From the NCBI RefSeq assembly GCF_900116705.1, contig NZ_FPBP01000009.1, positions 124,001 through 188,000 on the forward strand: a DNA stretch of 64,000 bases, read 5' to 3'. This DNA is from Halomonas korlensis (GTDB taxonomy: Bacteria; Pseudomonadota; Gammaproteobacteria; Pseudomonadales; Halomonadaceae). How positions within the stretch are numbered: position 1 is the first letter of the stretch; each line of letters begins with the position of its first letter. The notes beneath the pieces were generated by a model that had not been told where the DNA came from, did no database searches, and saw only the letters and a program-made list of their open reading frames with translations. Position numbers and translations under genes: made by a program. Of this stretch, positions 17,571-26,146 are shown piece after piece.

Positions 17571-18401
17571 ATGTCCAACCCCTGTATTATCTGCGTCGCT
17601 ATCACGGGTAGTGTGCCGCGAAAGGAAAACAATCCTGCCGTTCCCGTCACCATCGAGGAGCAGGTCGAGAGCACCCAGGCAGCCTTCGAGGCCGGGGCCA
17701 GCATCGCCCATTGTCATGTGCGCAACGACGACCAGACGCCGAGCTCGGATCCCGAAAAGTTCGCCAGGCTGATGGAAGGGCTCAAGAAGCATTGTCCCGG
17801 CATGATCATTCAGCTCTCCACCGGCGGGCGCTCGGGGGCAGGCGAGGAGCGCGGTGGCATGTTGCCGCTCAAGCCCGATATGGCTAGCCTCTCGGTGGGG
17901 TCCAACAATTTCCCTACTCGGGTCTACGAAAATCCGCCGCAGCTGGTGGATTGGCTGGCCGAGGAAATGCTGAAGTACGATATCAAGCCCGAGATCGAGG
18001 CGTTTGATCTGTCGCACATTCACCAGGCGGTGAATCTCACGAAGCAGGGCAAGCTCAAGACTCCCCTCTACGTGCAGTTCGTGATGGGCGTCAAGAACGC
18101 CATGCCGGCCGACAAGCCGACCTTCGATTTCTATATAGAGACCCTCGAGCGGCTTGCGCCGGATGCCCAGTGGTGTGGTGCCGGTATCGGGCCGAATCAG
18201 GTCGTCTTGAACGAGTGGTCCATCGCCGCCGGTGGGCATACCCGCACAGGACTCGAGGACAACATGCGACTCGATCGCGATACCCTGGCGCCATCCAATG
18301 CCGCTCTGGTCGAGCGCACCGCGAAGCTTTGTGAGAAATATGAGCGTCCGGTCGCCACCTGGCAGCAGGCCCGCGAGATCCTCGGTCTGAAGGGCGTCTG
18401 A
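17571..18401 (+). CDS. Beta-keto acid cleavage enzyme (BKACE, DUF849), candidate 3-oxoadipate cleavage enzyme
   Basis: The 276-residue TIM-barrel protein has the zinc site and catalytic residues of the Kce/BKACE family: His47 and His49 (AHCHVRND), Ser83-Thr84 (QLSTGGRSG), Glu143 (EIEAFD), Arg225, Glu229 and Asp230 (GGHTRTGLEDN), in register with Kce. BKACEs condense a beta-keto acid with acetyl-CoA to give acetoacetate and a shortened acyl-CoA. It follows pcaG by 129 bases in the same direction. No pcaIJ or pcaF is present, so 3-oxoadipate, giving succinyl-CoA plus acetoacetate, is a natural candidate substrate. The family call is firm; the substrate is inferred. Confidence 0.88.
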   Translation: MSNPCIICVAITGSVPRKENNPAVPVTIEEQVESTQAAFEAGASIAHCHVRNDDQTPSSDPEKFARLMEGLKKHCPGMIIQLSTGGRSGAGEERGGMLPLKPDMASLSVGSNNFPTRVYENPPQLVDWLAEEMLKYDIKPEIEAFDLSHIHQAVNLTKQGKLKTPLYVQFVMGVKNAMPADKPTFDFYIETLERLAPDAQWCGAGIGPNQVVLNEWSIAAGGHTRTGLEDNMRLDRDTLAPSNAALVERTAKLCEKYERPVATWQQAREILGLKGV

Positions 18402-18434
18402 TACATAGGAGACCGGAACTCAACTTATGAACAA

Positions 18435-20384
18435 GTGACCGGGACTCATCTGCGGAATCATCTGCATAGCGTGGCTCGCTGGTTATCCCACAAGGGCTTC
18501 GACGTCGAGCGCCTGCGTTTCGGCCTGCGCACGGCATTCGCCTCGTGCCTGGCGCTGGCCGTGGCATGGGCCATTGGCCTGGAGCACCCGCAGTGGTCGG
18601 CGATGACCGTCTGGGCCGCCTCGCAACCGGTGCGTTCGCTACTGGTCGAGAAGAGCCTTTACCGAGTCGTCGGCACCCTGGTGGGCACCGGGGCCGGCCT
18701 GCTGCTGTTGCTGATGACCGGGGACAGCCTGCTGTGGCTGGTCATTGGGCTGTCGCTATGGGTTGGGCTCTGTGCCGGGGCCGGCAATGCCCTGCACAGC
18801 ATGATCTCCTACGCTACGCTGTTGTCGGGCTACTCCGCCTCGATGGTCGTCTTGCTCGGCACCGCCTCCTCCCTAAACACCCTGGCGCTGGGCGCCGACC
18901 GCCTGCTTACCGTGCTGGTCGGGGTAATCATGGCCCTGCTGGTAGGCCTGCTCTTGACCCCTCGCGCCTCCCGCAGCGATCTCGAGGAGCGAGGCCGCCG
19001 CAGTACCGCCCGGGTGTTGCATCTTCTGGCCGACCGACTGGGCCGGCCGTCGAGCCGCACCGTACAGGCGCCCAACGAGCTGCTTGTCGACATCGCTGTT
19101 CTGGAGGCCCAGCTGGAGCCAAGCGCAGCCGGGTCTCGCCGGGCCCGCCATTCGGCACGTTCCCAGCGGGCGATCCTCGCGGCGCTGACAGCCGCCCTGC
19201 TGTGGGTCCGGCGGCGCGAGCACGGGCCACGCCTCACTGCTGTCGGCGACGCCGTGGCGGAAGCCGCTCTGGCCATGGATAGTGCCGCACCACTGCCAGC
19301 GGTGGCGGCGCATCTGGCGCGTGCCCGTCAGCTGTCCACGGGCGATGCAGCGCTGGCCGAGGTGCTCGGACGTCTCGCCGATGCCCTGGCGGAGCGCCAG
19401 CGCTTTCGTGACACCGGCCGAACCGACCGAGAATTGGCTCGTCGCCAGGTGATCCGTCATCGCGACTGGGTACATGCTCGCCAGGCCATGCTGCGCACCA
19501 CCGGCGTGCTACTGGTGATTGGTCTGACTTGGGTAGCCACCGGTTGGACCGCCGGCGCCTATGTGATGCTGGGTACCTCGGTGATGGTGACCCTGTTCTC
19601 CACCTTCGAGAATCCGGCATGGATCATGCGGCACATCCTGGCCTGGCAGGCGGTGGGCGCGCTCAGCGCCCTGGCGGTGCGCTGGTGGTTGTGGCCTTGG
19701 GCCGGTGCGGAGTGGCAGTTGGTAGCGATGCTGCTGCCGTTCATTGTGGTGACGGTGATTCCTTTCTCTCATCGGCGCACCCTCAATGGCTCCATGGATT
19801 ACGTGATGATCCTGCTGCTGTTGTCACAGCCGGTTATGCCGCTCACCGGCACGCCCGGACACTCGCTGGCGGTCGCGCTGGCCGTGGTGGCCGGCCCGCT
19901 ACTGGCCCTGATCGCCTTCCGGCTGGTCTTCCCGACCAACGCCCGACGTCGACAACGGCACCTTGAAAGCATGATGCTCCACGAGTTGGAGGGCATGGCC
20001 TTGCGAGGAACCGCCGGACGCGCCGAGATCTGGCAAGCGCGCCTCTACCATCGAGTAATGCGGCTCGTCCACTGGGCGTATCTGCTGGGCGAGCCATCCC
20101 ATCGGGTGATCGACGCCAGCCTTACCGCACTGGAGCTTAGTGAGACCCTGCAGGCGCTACAGCAGTACCGCCAGGAGAAGGCCTCGCCCGGCACGGAGCG
20201 CCGCCTCGAGGCAAGCCTGCGCCGGGTCGGCCGCCTCAGGCAGGCCCCGCTGGAAGCCGCCGCCGCCCTTGAACGCCTTGCCCGTACCCTCGCTTGCCGC
20301 CAGCAGGTCGCGCTGGCGCAACGCGCCAGACACTCGGCAAGGCTGCTGCGAGACAGCCCCGGCTTCTTCCAACGGCTTGTCTGA
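18435..20384 (+). CDS. FUSC-family aromatic acid efflux protein (AaeB-like)
   Basis: The 649-residue protein has two sets of hydrophobic helices (about residues 30-175 and 355-500), each followed by a long helical cytoplasmic region, the FUSC/AaeB architecture. AaeB exports p-hydroxybenzoate-like acids with a membrane fusion partner; no AaeA or outer-membrane partner is encoded nearby. It begins 33 bases after the BKACE gene. The start is uncertain: GTG at 18435 is the first usable codon, the nearest good ribosome site (TAGGAGACC) is far upstream, and a tiny ORF (ATGAACAAGTGA) overlaps the GTG. A role as relief valve for aromatic acids is inferred. Confidence 0.82.
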   Translation: MTGTHLRNHLHSVARWLSHKGFDVERLRFGLRTAFASCLALAVAWAIGLEHPQWSAMTVWAASQPVRSLLVEKSLYRVVGTLVGTGAGLLLLLMTGDSLLWLVIGLSLWVGLCAGAGNALHSMISYATLLSGYSASMVVLLGTASSLNTLALGADRLLTVLVGVIMALLVGLLLTPRASRSDLEERGRRSTARVLHLLADRLGRPSSRTVQAPNELLVDIAVLEAQLEPSAAGSRRARHSARSQRAILAALTAALLWVRRREHGPRLTAVGDAVAEAALAMDSAAPLPAVAAHLARARQLSTGDAALAEVLGRLADALAERQRFRDTGRTDRELARRQVIRHRDWVHARQAMLRTTGVLLVIGLTWVATGWTAGAYVMLGTSVMVTLFSTFENPAWIMRHILAWQAVGALSALAVRWWLWPWAGAEWQLVAMLLPFIVVTVIPFSHRRTLNGSMDYVMILLLLSQPVMPLTGTPGHSLAVALAVVAGPLLALIAFRLVFPTNARRRQRHLESMMLHELEGMALRGTAGRAEIWQARLYHRVMRLVHWAYLLGEPSHRVIDASLTALELSETLQALQQYRQEKASPGTERRLEASLRRVGRLRQAPLEAAAALERLARTLACRQQVALAQRARHSARLLRDSPGFFQRLV

Positions 20385-20425
20385 ACGGGCAACGCCTCAC
20401 GCGCGAGCGGGTAGTCGATGCTTTT

Positions 20426-22138
20426 TCACGTGGGGAGTCGGTACTTTTTCAAACGGTAGGCGTAGGCGGCGCGGGTCATGCCCAGCCGGCGGGCGGCGGC
20501 GGTGATGTTGCCGTCGCTGCCGGCCTGGGCGGCCTCGAGCATGGCGCGCTCGACTTCTTCCAGGGTCATGCCGGCCTCGATCAGCGCGCGGACCCGCTCT
20601 TGCGGTGACGCTTCGCCAGGCGTGCCATCCGGCGAGGCCGTGAGCATGCCCGAGGCATCGAGGCCCTGGCCCTTCTCGCGCTCCAGGGTGGGGACCCGGT
20701 AGTCGCCGAACAGCGCCTTCTCGGTGATGCGCTTGTGATCGGCGGTGAGGATGACGCCGCGCTCGACGCTGTTCTTGAGCTCGCGGATATTGCCCGGCCA
20801 GCGGTACTGGCCCAAGGCCGAGCGGGCCTGGTCGGAGAAGCCCAGGGTGCGGCGCTGGTAGTGGTGCTCGAAGCGTGACAGGAAGTGTTCCGCCAGGGCG
20901 GCGATGTCCTCGCGTCGCTCGCGAAGGGGCGGCACGCTCAGGGTGAAGGCATTCAGGCGGTAGAAGAGGTCCTGTCGGAAGCTGCCCTCCTCGACGCGTC
21001 GCAGCAGGTCGGTATGGGTGGCGGCCACGATGCGCACGTCCACGTCCTGCACCGCCTGGGCGCCGACCCGCTCGATCTGCTGCTCCTGCAGTACCCGCAG
21101 TAGGGCGGCCTGGGCACGCGGCGAGAGCTCGGCGAGCTCGTCGAGGAAGAGGGTGCCGCCATCGGCCCGCTCGAAGCGCCCCATCCGCGACTGCACGGCG
21201 CCCGTGTAGGCGCCCTTCTCGACCCCGAACAGCTCCGACTCGATCAGCTCGGGCGGGATGGCGGCACAGTTGACGGCGATGAAGGGGCCCACGGCGCGCT
21301 GGCTCTGGTCGTGCAGGCGCCGGGCCAGGATCTCCTTGCCGGTGCCGGTCTCGCCCAGCAGCAGTACGGGCACCTCGGAGGGCGCCGCGCTGTCGAGCAT
21401 GGCGAGCATCTCCTGGAAGGCCGGCGTCGAGCCGATGGGCGCCCAGTCCTCCTGGCCACGAGTGCGTGCCAGGTCCCCCTCCAGGGTGGCGATGCGCGCC
21501 TGCAACTCGTAGAGCTCATCGATCAGCGGCTCCTCGCGGAAGTGCTCGGCGAAGGCCTCGTGATCGGGCCACTCCCTGGCCAGCTTGCCGACGATGCGGC
21601 ACTGGGGATCTCCGCACCCTCGACAGCTGACCTCGCGGAACTGCACCTCGCGGCCCAGCAGGTGGCTGGCATAGGCGCAGGCATAGCCCAGCAGGGTCCA
21701 GCAGACGGGCTCGGCCTGGGGCCCTCGCGGGCGCCAGACATCGACCTCGAACGAGCCCTCCCAGACAAACTCGCTATAGAACCAGCCGTTGTCCAGATCC
21801 ATCTCCAGATGTATCGGAACTGCCTGGACATGGCCCTGCAGGGCATGTAACTGGGGGCCCGCCAGGTAGCTCTCTTCCAGAGCCTCGTCGTCTCCTCTGA
21901 GGGACCTGCCCAGCTCGGCATCCATCAGTCCCGAGTGGTAGCCCAGCCGCATGAAGAGTCCCTTGGCGCGCTCCATGCCCAGGGTGGTCACCAGCTCGTT
22001 GCGGAAGAAGGACGAGGCCGCCAGCGGCATCAGCAGCATGCGCTGCTCGCCAAGCCAGATCTGGCCCTCCTCCGGCAGGAAGCGCAGGGCATCCATGAGG
22101 TCACGGGCGCTGGGGTAGTCGGGGGGTGAAGCGGACAT
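20426..22138 (-). CDS. Sigma-54-dependent activator of the XylR/DmpR/PoxR family
   Basis: The 570-residue protein has an aromatic-sensing N-terminal XylR_N/V4R region (to about 190, with Cys172, Cys175 and Cys180 in SCRGCGDPQCRIVGK), a coiled linker, an AAA+ domain with Walker A GETGTGKE at 262-269 and a loop-1 motif GAYTGA at 309-314 instead of the usual GAFTGA, then a Fis-type HTH at the C-terminus (ITAAARRLGMTRAAYAYRLKK). Such proteins bind phenols directly and activate RNA polymerase-sigma-54. ATG at 22138 follows GGAG; a longer in-frame start at 22180 is less likely. It is divergent from the alkylphenol dehydrogenase operon, its probable target. Confidence 0.9.
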   Translation of the reverse strand: MSASPPDYPSARDLMDALRFLPEEGQIWLGEQRMLLMPLAASSFFRNELVTTLGMERAKGLFMRLGYHSGLMDAELGRSLRGDDEALEESYLAGPQLHALQGHVQAVPIHLEMDLDNGWFYSEFVWEGSFEVDVWRPRGPQAEPVCWTLLGYACAYASHLLGREVQFREVSCRGCGDPQCRIVGKLAREWPDHEAFAEHFREEPLIDELYELQARIATLEGDLARTRGQEDWAPIGSTPAFQEMLAMLDSAAPSEVPVLLLGETGTGKEILARRLHDQSQRAVGPFIAVNCAAIPPELIESELFGVEKGAYTGAVQSRMGRFERADGGTLFLDELAELSPRAQAALLRVLQEQQIERVGAQAVQDVDVRIVAATHTDLLRRVEEGSFRQDLFYRLNAFTLSVPPLRERREDIAALAEHFLSRFEHHYQRRTLGFSDQARSALGQYRWPGNIRELKNSVERGVILTADHKRITEKALFGDYRVPTLEREKGQGLDASGMLTASPDGTPGEASPQERVRALIEAGMTLEEVERAMLEAAQAGSDGNITAAARRLGMTRAAYAYRLKKYRLPT

Positions 22139-22230
22139 GACGTACTCCAGCTGTGTCGAGTCAAGGCAGGAGGATATCACCCCGCCCCAAAAAGAGGGGG
22201 AGGGGGCTATCCTGATGAAGTGAGGCCTTC

Positions 22231-22259
22231 ACCATTTGCGAAAGGGGTCATCAAATGGT
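22231..22259. promoter_or_regulatory. Inverted repeat, candidate upstream activator site
   Basis: ACCATTTG and CAAATGGT (22231-22238 and 22252-22259) form a perfect 8-bp inverted repeat with a 13-base spacer. It lies in the 344-base gap between the divergent sigma-54 activator and cytochrome genes, about 92 bases upstream of the candidate -24/-12 element. This distance suits an enhancer-type site. Confidence 0.55.
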
Positions 22260-22350
22260 TAAGCCATATTATCGAACAGATGTCCGCATTCCGTATGACT
22301 CTATGCCAAGGGTGCGCCTAGTGCCCTGAAGACAGGGTCTTTTCCGAAGT

Positions 22351-22366
22351 CGGCACGGTTCTTGAC
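22351..22366 (+). promoter_or_regulatory. Candidate -24/-12 (sigma-54) promoter
   Basis: CGGCACGGTTCTTGAC has GG-N10-GA (22352-22365). The -24 part GGCACG is ideal, but the -12 part is TTGA instead of TTGC. An overlapping TTGACA (22362-22367) could instead be a sigma-70 -35 box, although no good -10 follows at 16-18 bases. Confidence 0.4.
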
Positions 22367-22482
22367 AGTTAAAGAGTGTGGAGCGCGATGCTAACCTCTT
22401 GATTTATACCAAAGTCTAAGGCGTTGGTGTCGGTGTGCTCCGAAGGCGACATGCCCTTGACGAACAAACGGGTGACACTGAC

Positions 22483-22866
22483 ATGCACAACACAACAACG
22501 GTGCCCTCCCGGCACCTTCCCTCGCTCAGGCTCAAGCCCCTTGCCCTGCTCGGGGCTCTGCTGCTGCCGTCGGCAGTTGCGGCAGCCCCCGACAGCGAAC
22601 CGGACGTCCGCGACCCCGCCGAGGTCTACCGGCAGGTCTGCGCCCATTGCCACGCCCCCGACAAGGCCGTGGGCCCTGAGATCACCATGGCCTTTCCCGA
22701 GGCGGCTCACGAAGCCCGGGGCGACTATGTCCGCATGGTGGTCCGTAACGGCCGGGCCGCCATGCCGTCCTTTCGCGAGGCCAAGATCAGTGATCCCGAG
22801 TTGGAGGCGCTGATCGAGGCTCTGGTGAGTGGCGACCTGGCGGATCATAGTGCGGACAAGGAGTAG
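22483..22866 (+). CDS. pchC: Cytochrome c subunit of p-alkylphenol/4-cresol dehydrogenase (PchC-like)
   Basis: The 127-residue precursor has a signal peptide (LKPLALLGALLLPSAVAAA) and one haem c motif CAHCH near residue 57; a distal Met ligand is likely in AAMPSF. It is a small class I cytochrome like PchC/EhyA, which takes electrons from the flavoprotein subunit in the periplasm. ATG at 22483 is chosen because the signal peptide follows; the ribosome site is weak. A longer start at 22435 would put 16 charged residues before the signal. It is the first gene of an operon with a PchX-like and a PchF-like protein. Confidence 0.85.
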   Translation: MHNTTTVPSRHLPSLRLKPLALLGALLLPSAVAAAPDSEPDVRDPAEVYRQVCAHCHAPDKAVGPEITMAFPEAAHEARGDYVRMVVRNGRAAMPSFREAKISDPELEALIEALVSGDLADHSADKE

Positions 22867-22870
22867 GGCC

Positions 22871-23416
22871 ATGAACCTGACACGTCGACAGCTCCTGAAG
22901 AACGGCATGCTGGTGGGCGCCTCCGCCCCCCTTTCCCTGGGGGCCGCCTGGGCCGCCGAGCGCGGACTCGCCGATGCGCCGGTGCATGGCCCGATCCGCC
23001 TCTACGGGTCCGACCGCTCGACCACCGAGCTGGGGCTGGGGCTGCGCCAGCAAGGCTGGGAACCGCGCTACGAGGGCCGCCTGGACCCGCTGGCGCTCAA
23101 CGCCTTGCCTGCCGGCGCTCTGGTGACCGGTTTTACCGACGAGGCGGGCCTGGTGCTGTTGACCAGCCTGCTGGCCGGGCGCGGCCGGATCCTGGCACTG
23201 GGGCGCCATGAGGCGGGTCAGCACCGACTGCTGAGTCATCGCGGCCCCGTCGCGGCGCCGCTAGCGGAAGAGAGGGGTAGCTGGCAGGCCGCACTGGGGC
23301 GCGAATATGCCCGCCTGGCGCTGGCCAACGACGCAGGCCGACATGCTGAGTATTTTCGTCGCTCCGGCGGTGCCGCAGAGAACGCCAGCGAGCTGAGCTT
23401 CCTGGTTCAGCTGTAA
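22871..23416 (+). CDS. Uncharacterised exported protein at the pchX position
   Basis: The 181-residue protein begins MNLTRRQLLKNGMLVGASAPLSLGAAWA, a likely Tat signal (TRRQLLK) with cleavage near AWA-AE. The rest has a Rossmann-like alternation (IRLYGSDRSTTELGLGL, ALVTGFTDEAGLVLLTSLLAGRGRILALG) but no cofactor motif I can name. It lies 4 bases after pchC and 32 bases before pchF, the same position as pchX, a gene of unknown function in the Pseudomonas 4-cresol operon. I do not recognise the fold with confidence. Roles in cytochrome-flavoprotein assembly or co-export are possible but are inference. Confidence 0.7.
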   Translation: MNLTRRQLLKNGMLVGASAPLSLGAAWAAERGLADAPVHGPIRLYGSDRSTTELGLGLRQQGWEPRYEGRLDPLALNALPAGALVTGFTDEAGLVLLTSLLAGRGRILALGRHEAGQHRLLSHRGPVAAPLAEERGSWQAALGREYARLALANDAGRHAEYFRRSGGAAENASELSFLVQL

Positions 23417-23448
23417 GCCCCCGATCACGACAATCGAGAGACGAATTC

Positions 23449-24999
23449 ATGAGCACGACACAGCGCATTCTTCCCAAGGGCGTGAGCGAAACAGACTTCG
23501 ATGCCGCCCTGAGCCGTTTTCGCGAGATCATCGGGGCCGGCAGCGTCTTGACCGAGAGCGACCAGCTCGCGCCCTATACCAAGATCATGATGGCCGGCGA
23601 CCAGTCGGATTACATTCCGTCCGCGGCCCTGTTGCCCACCACCACCGAGCAGGTGCAGGAGATCGTGCGCGCCTGCAACGAGTACAAGGTGCCGATCTGG
23701 ACCATCTCTACCGGCAAGAACCTGGGCTACGGCTCCGCTGCGCCGGGCGCGACCGGCCAGGTGATGCTCGACCTGCACCGCATGAACCGGATCCTCAACG
23801 TGGACCCCGAGGTCTGCACGGCGCTGCTCGAACCCGGCGTGACCTACCAGCAGCTCTACGACTACATCAAGGAAAACGACCTCAAGTTGTGGCTCGACCC
23901 GCCGGCGCCCTCGGCGATCGCCGGGCCAGTGGGCAACACCCTGGATCGCGGCGTGGGTTACACCCCCTACGGCGAGCACTTCATGTTCCAGTGCGGCATG
24001 GAGGTGGTGCTGGCTAACGGCGAGGTGATTCGCACCGGCATGGGGGGCATCGAGAACTCCAGTTCCTGGCAGGTCTTCAAGTGGGGTTATGGTCCCTATA
24101 TCGATGGCCTCTTCACTCAGTCCAACTACGGCATCGTCACCAAGATGGGCCTGTGGCTGATGCCCGAACCGCCCGCCTATCGCCCCTTTCTGATCCAGTA
24201 CCAAGACCCCGAGGACATCGAAGAGATCGTCGATGTGCTGCGCCCGCTGCGTATCGCCCAGATCATCCCCAACGCCGTGGTGATCGTGCATACCTTGTGG
24301 GATGCGGGCACCCATGTGATGCGCAGGGACTACTACGACGGCACCGACTCTATCCCGCGCGAGGCCATCGAGCGCATCAAGGCCGATGAAGGCATCGGCG
24401 AGTGGAACGTCTACGCGGCGCTCTACGGCACCCCCGAGCAGATCGAGGTCAACTGGAAGATCGTCGAACAGGCCTTCGGGGCGAGCGGCAAGGCGAAGAT
24501 CATGTACGGCGAGGAGGCCGAGAAGCGCGGCGGTGGCTTCGAGTATCGCTCGGCGCTGATGAAGGGCGACATGAACCTTCAGGAGTTCGGCCTCTACAAC
24601 TGGCGCGGGGGCGGTGGCTCCATGTGGTTCGCCCCGGTCTCCCAGGCCAAGGGCAGCGAGACCAGGGATCAGACCGAACTGGCCCAGCAGATCCTCGGCA
24701 AGTATGGCTTCGACTATGTCGCCGAGTACATTGTCGGCTGGCGCGACATGCACCACGTCATCGACCTGCTCTACAACCGCCAGGACCCGGAGGAGACCCA
24801 GCGTGCCCATGACTGCTTCGCCGAGCTGATCGACGAATTCGCCAAGCGTGGCTACGGGCTGTACCGCACCAACACCGAGTTCATGGAGCAGGTCGCCGGC
24901 ACCTTCGGCGACCCGCTGCGCGAGGTGCACCGCACCCTGAAGAATGCTCTGGATCCCAACGGCATCCTGTCGCCCGGCAAGTCGGGTATTCGCTCATGA
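23449..24999 (+). CDS. pchF: p-Alkylphenol (4-cresol-type) dehydrogenase flavoprotein, VAO family
   Basis: The 516-residue protein has the VAO/PCMH FAD-binding domain (residues about 50-240, with STGKNLGYG and PSAIAGPVGNTLDRGVGY) and the cap domain. Numbering runs one behind Pseudomonas PchF: Tyr94, Tyr383 (LYNWRGGGG), Tyr472 and Arg473 (LYRTN) match Tyr95, Tyr384, Tyr473 and Arg474, so FAD is probably linked to Tyr383. PchF oxidises 4-alkylphenols or 4-hydroxybenzyl alcohols through a quinone methide, passing electrons to cytochrome PchC. There is no signal peptide, so export may occur with a partner. Eugenol or vanillyl alcohol are other possible substrates. Confidence 0.9.
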   Translation: MSTTQRILPKGVSETDFDAALSRFREIIGAGSVLTESDQLAPYTKIMMAGDQSDYIPSAALLPTTTEQVQEIVRACNEYKVPIWTISTGKNLGYGSAAPGATGQVMLDLHRMNRILNVDPEVCTALLEPGVTYQQLYDYIKENDLKLWLDPPAPSAIAGPVGNTLDRGVGYTPYGEHFMFQCGMEVVLANGEVIRTGMGGIENSSSWQVFKWGYGPYIDGLFTQSNYGIVTKMGLWLMPEPPAYRPFLIQYQDPEDIEEIVDVLRPLRIAQIIPNAVVIVHTLWDAGTHVMRRDYYDGTDSIPREAIERIKADEGIGEWNVYAALYGTPEQIEVNWKIVEQAFGASGKAKIMYGEEAEKRGGGFEYRSALMKGDMNLQEFGLYNWRGGGGSMWFAPVSQAKGSETRDQTELAQQILGKYGFDYVAEYIVGWRDMHHVIDLLYNRQDPEETQRAHDCFAELIDEFAKRGYGLYRTNTEFMEQVAGTFGDPLREVHRTLKNALDPNGILSPGKSGIRS

Positions 25000-25006
25000 G
25001 CGCAGT

Positions 25007-25027
25007 CCAGGCAACTTGCTTGCCTGG
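25007..25027 (+). terminator. Hairpin after pchF
   Basis: CCAGGCAA/TTGCCTGG is a perfect 8-bp stem with a 5-base loop, 8 bases after the pchF stop. No T-run follows, so it may stabilise the mRNA end or attenuate rather than terminate fully. Confidence 0.5.
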
Positions 25028-25116
25028 AATCGGGGACCTTCGGCAGTAAGTTAACCCCTGCTCGCCCCAGCGGAACTTCGCGCCAACAACGCTACCAACA
25101 ACAATGGAGAGACATC

Positions 25117-26085
25117 ATGAAAGCATTGCCCAAGCGCGCTTTCATCGTCGCCCTGGCGGGATCGCTGGCTGGCCAGCCCGTTTTCGCCGAGAGCCAGCCG
25201 GATGACGCTGACCACAGCGAGACCACCGTGGTGATGCTCGGCACCGGCACGCCGGTGCTTAAGCATGACCGAGCCGGCCAGGCGATACTGGTGGTGGTCG
25301 ACAAGGAGATGTACCTGTTCGATGCCGGGCCGGGCTCGGTCAGGCACTTCGATGCCCTCTCGGGCAAGGACTTCATGCCCGAGGATATCTACTTCAGCAA
25401 TGACTCCGTCTACGGCGAGATGAACAAGGTGTTCATCACCCACCTCGACTCGGACCACGTGCTGGGCCTGCCGGAGCTGATGCTACGCCCCTGGATCATG
25501 GGCCGTAGCGAACCGCTGAAGGTCATCGGTCCCCAGGGCCTCGAGGACATGACCGTCAATATCCTCGAGGCCTATCGGGACGATATCGACCATCGCCTGC
25601 ACGGTACTCAGCCTGCCAATGAGCTTGGCTTCACGGTCGAGGTGACCGAGATCGGCGATACCCAGGTCGTTCATCAGGACGACAAGGTGACCGTTACCGC
25701 CTTCAAGGTGCCTCATGGTAGCTGGTCAGATGGCATGGCATTCGGCTATCGGGTTGAGACGCCGGGGAAGACCGTCGTTATCAGTGGCGACACCCGCCAC
25801 GACGAGGCGCTCTACGAGCATTTCGAAGGCGCCGACATCCTGATCCACGAGGTGATGAGCGAAACCGGGGTCAGTCAGTTGCCGCAAGACTGGCAGGATT
25901 ACATGTATCACGCTCATACCAGTACTCGGCAGCTGGCGGAAATCGGCCGGAAGATAGCGCCGGAGCTTCTGGTGATGACCCATCCGCTGCTCTTCGGTCA
26001 GACCGACGAGCAGCTGCGTGACGAGATGGCAGGCTATTACGACGGCAACTTCGTGCTGGCGAGTGACCTCGATATCTACGAATGA
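25117..26085 (+). CDS. Exported metallo-beta-lactamase-fold hydrolase with altered metal motif
   Basis: The 322-residue precursor has a signal peptide ([18 protein letters not shown]) and an MBL fold of the RNase Z/arylsulfatase-like branch: [53 protein letters not shown] and a late THP. The canonical HxHxDH motif reads HLDSDH (residues 109-114): the second His is Asp111. His109, Asp113 and His114 remain. This may alter or reduce one metal site. It lies between pchF and the aldehyde dehydrogenase gene in the same direction, so a role with alkylphenols or their esters is inferred from context. No substrate can be named. Confidence 0.82.
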   Translation: MKALPKRAFIVALAGSLAGQPVFAESQPDDADHSETTVVMLGTGTPVLKHDRAGQAILVVVDKEMYLFDAGPGSVRHFDALSGKDFMPEDIYFSNDSVYGEMNKVFITHLDSDHVLGLPELMLRPWIMGRSEPLKVIGPQGLEDMTVNILEAYRDDIDHRLHGTQPANELGFTVEVTEIGDTQVVHQDDKVTVTAFKVPHGSWSDGMAFGYRVETPGKTVVISGDTRHDEALYEHFEGADILIHEVMSETGVSQLPQDWQDYMYHAHTSTRQLAEIGRKIAPELLVMTHPLLFGQTDEQLRDEMAGYYDGNFVLASDLDIYE

Positions 26086-26146
26086 AGCATCAATCCCATT
26101 ACAGCTAGGCCATGGCGGCCTGGAACATGGTCGCAGGAGAAAAAAG

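Noticed and set aside
18427..18438. Tiny ORF ATGAACAAGTGA overlapping the GTG of the FUSC gene as a coupling leader
   Set aside because: It is too short to judge. The ribosome site lies far upstream and the true start of the FUSC gene is uncertain.
22435..22482. Longer start for the cytochrome (adds MLRRRHALDEQTGDTD)
   Set aside because: It would place a charged 16-residue segment before a clear signal peptide.
23425..24930. 501-codon minus-strand frame opposite pchF
   Set aside because: It is a shadow of a gene with all active-site residues conserved.
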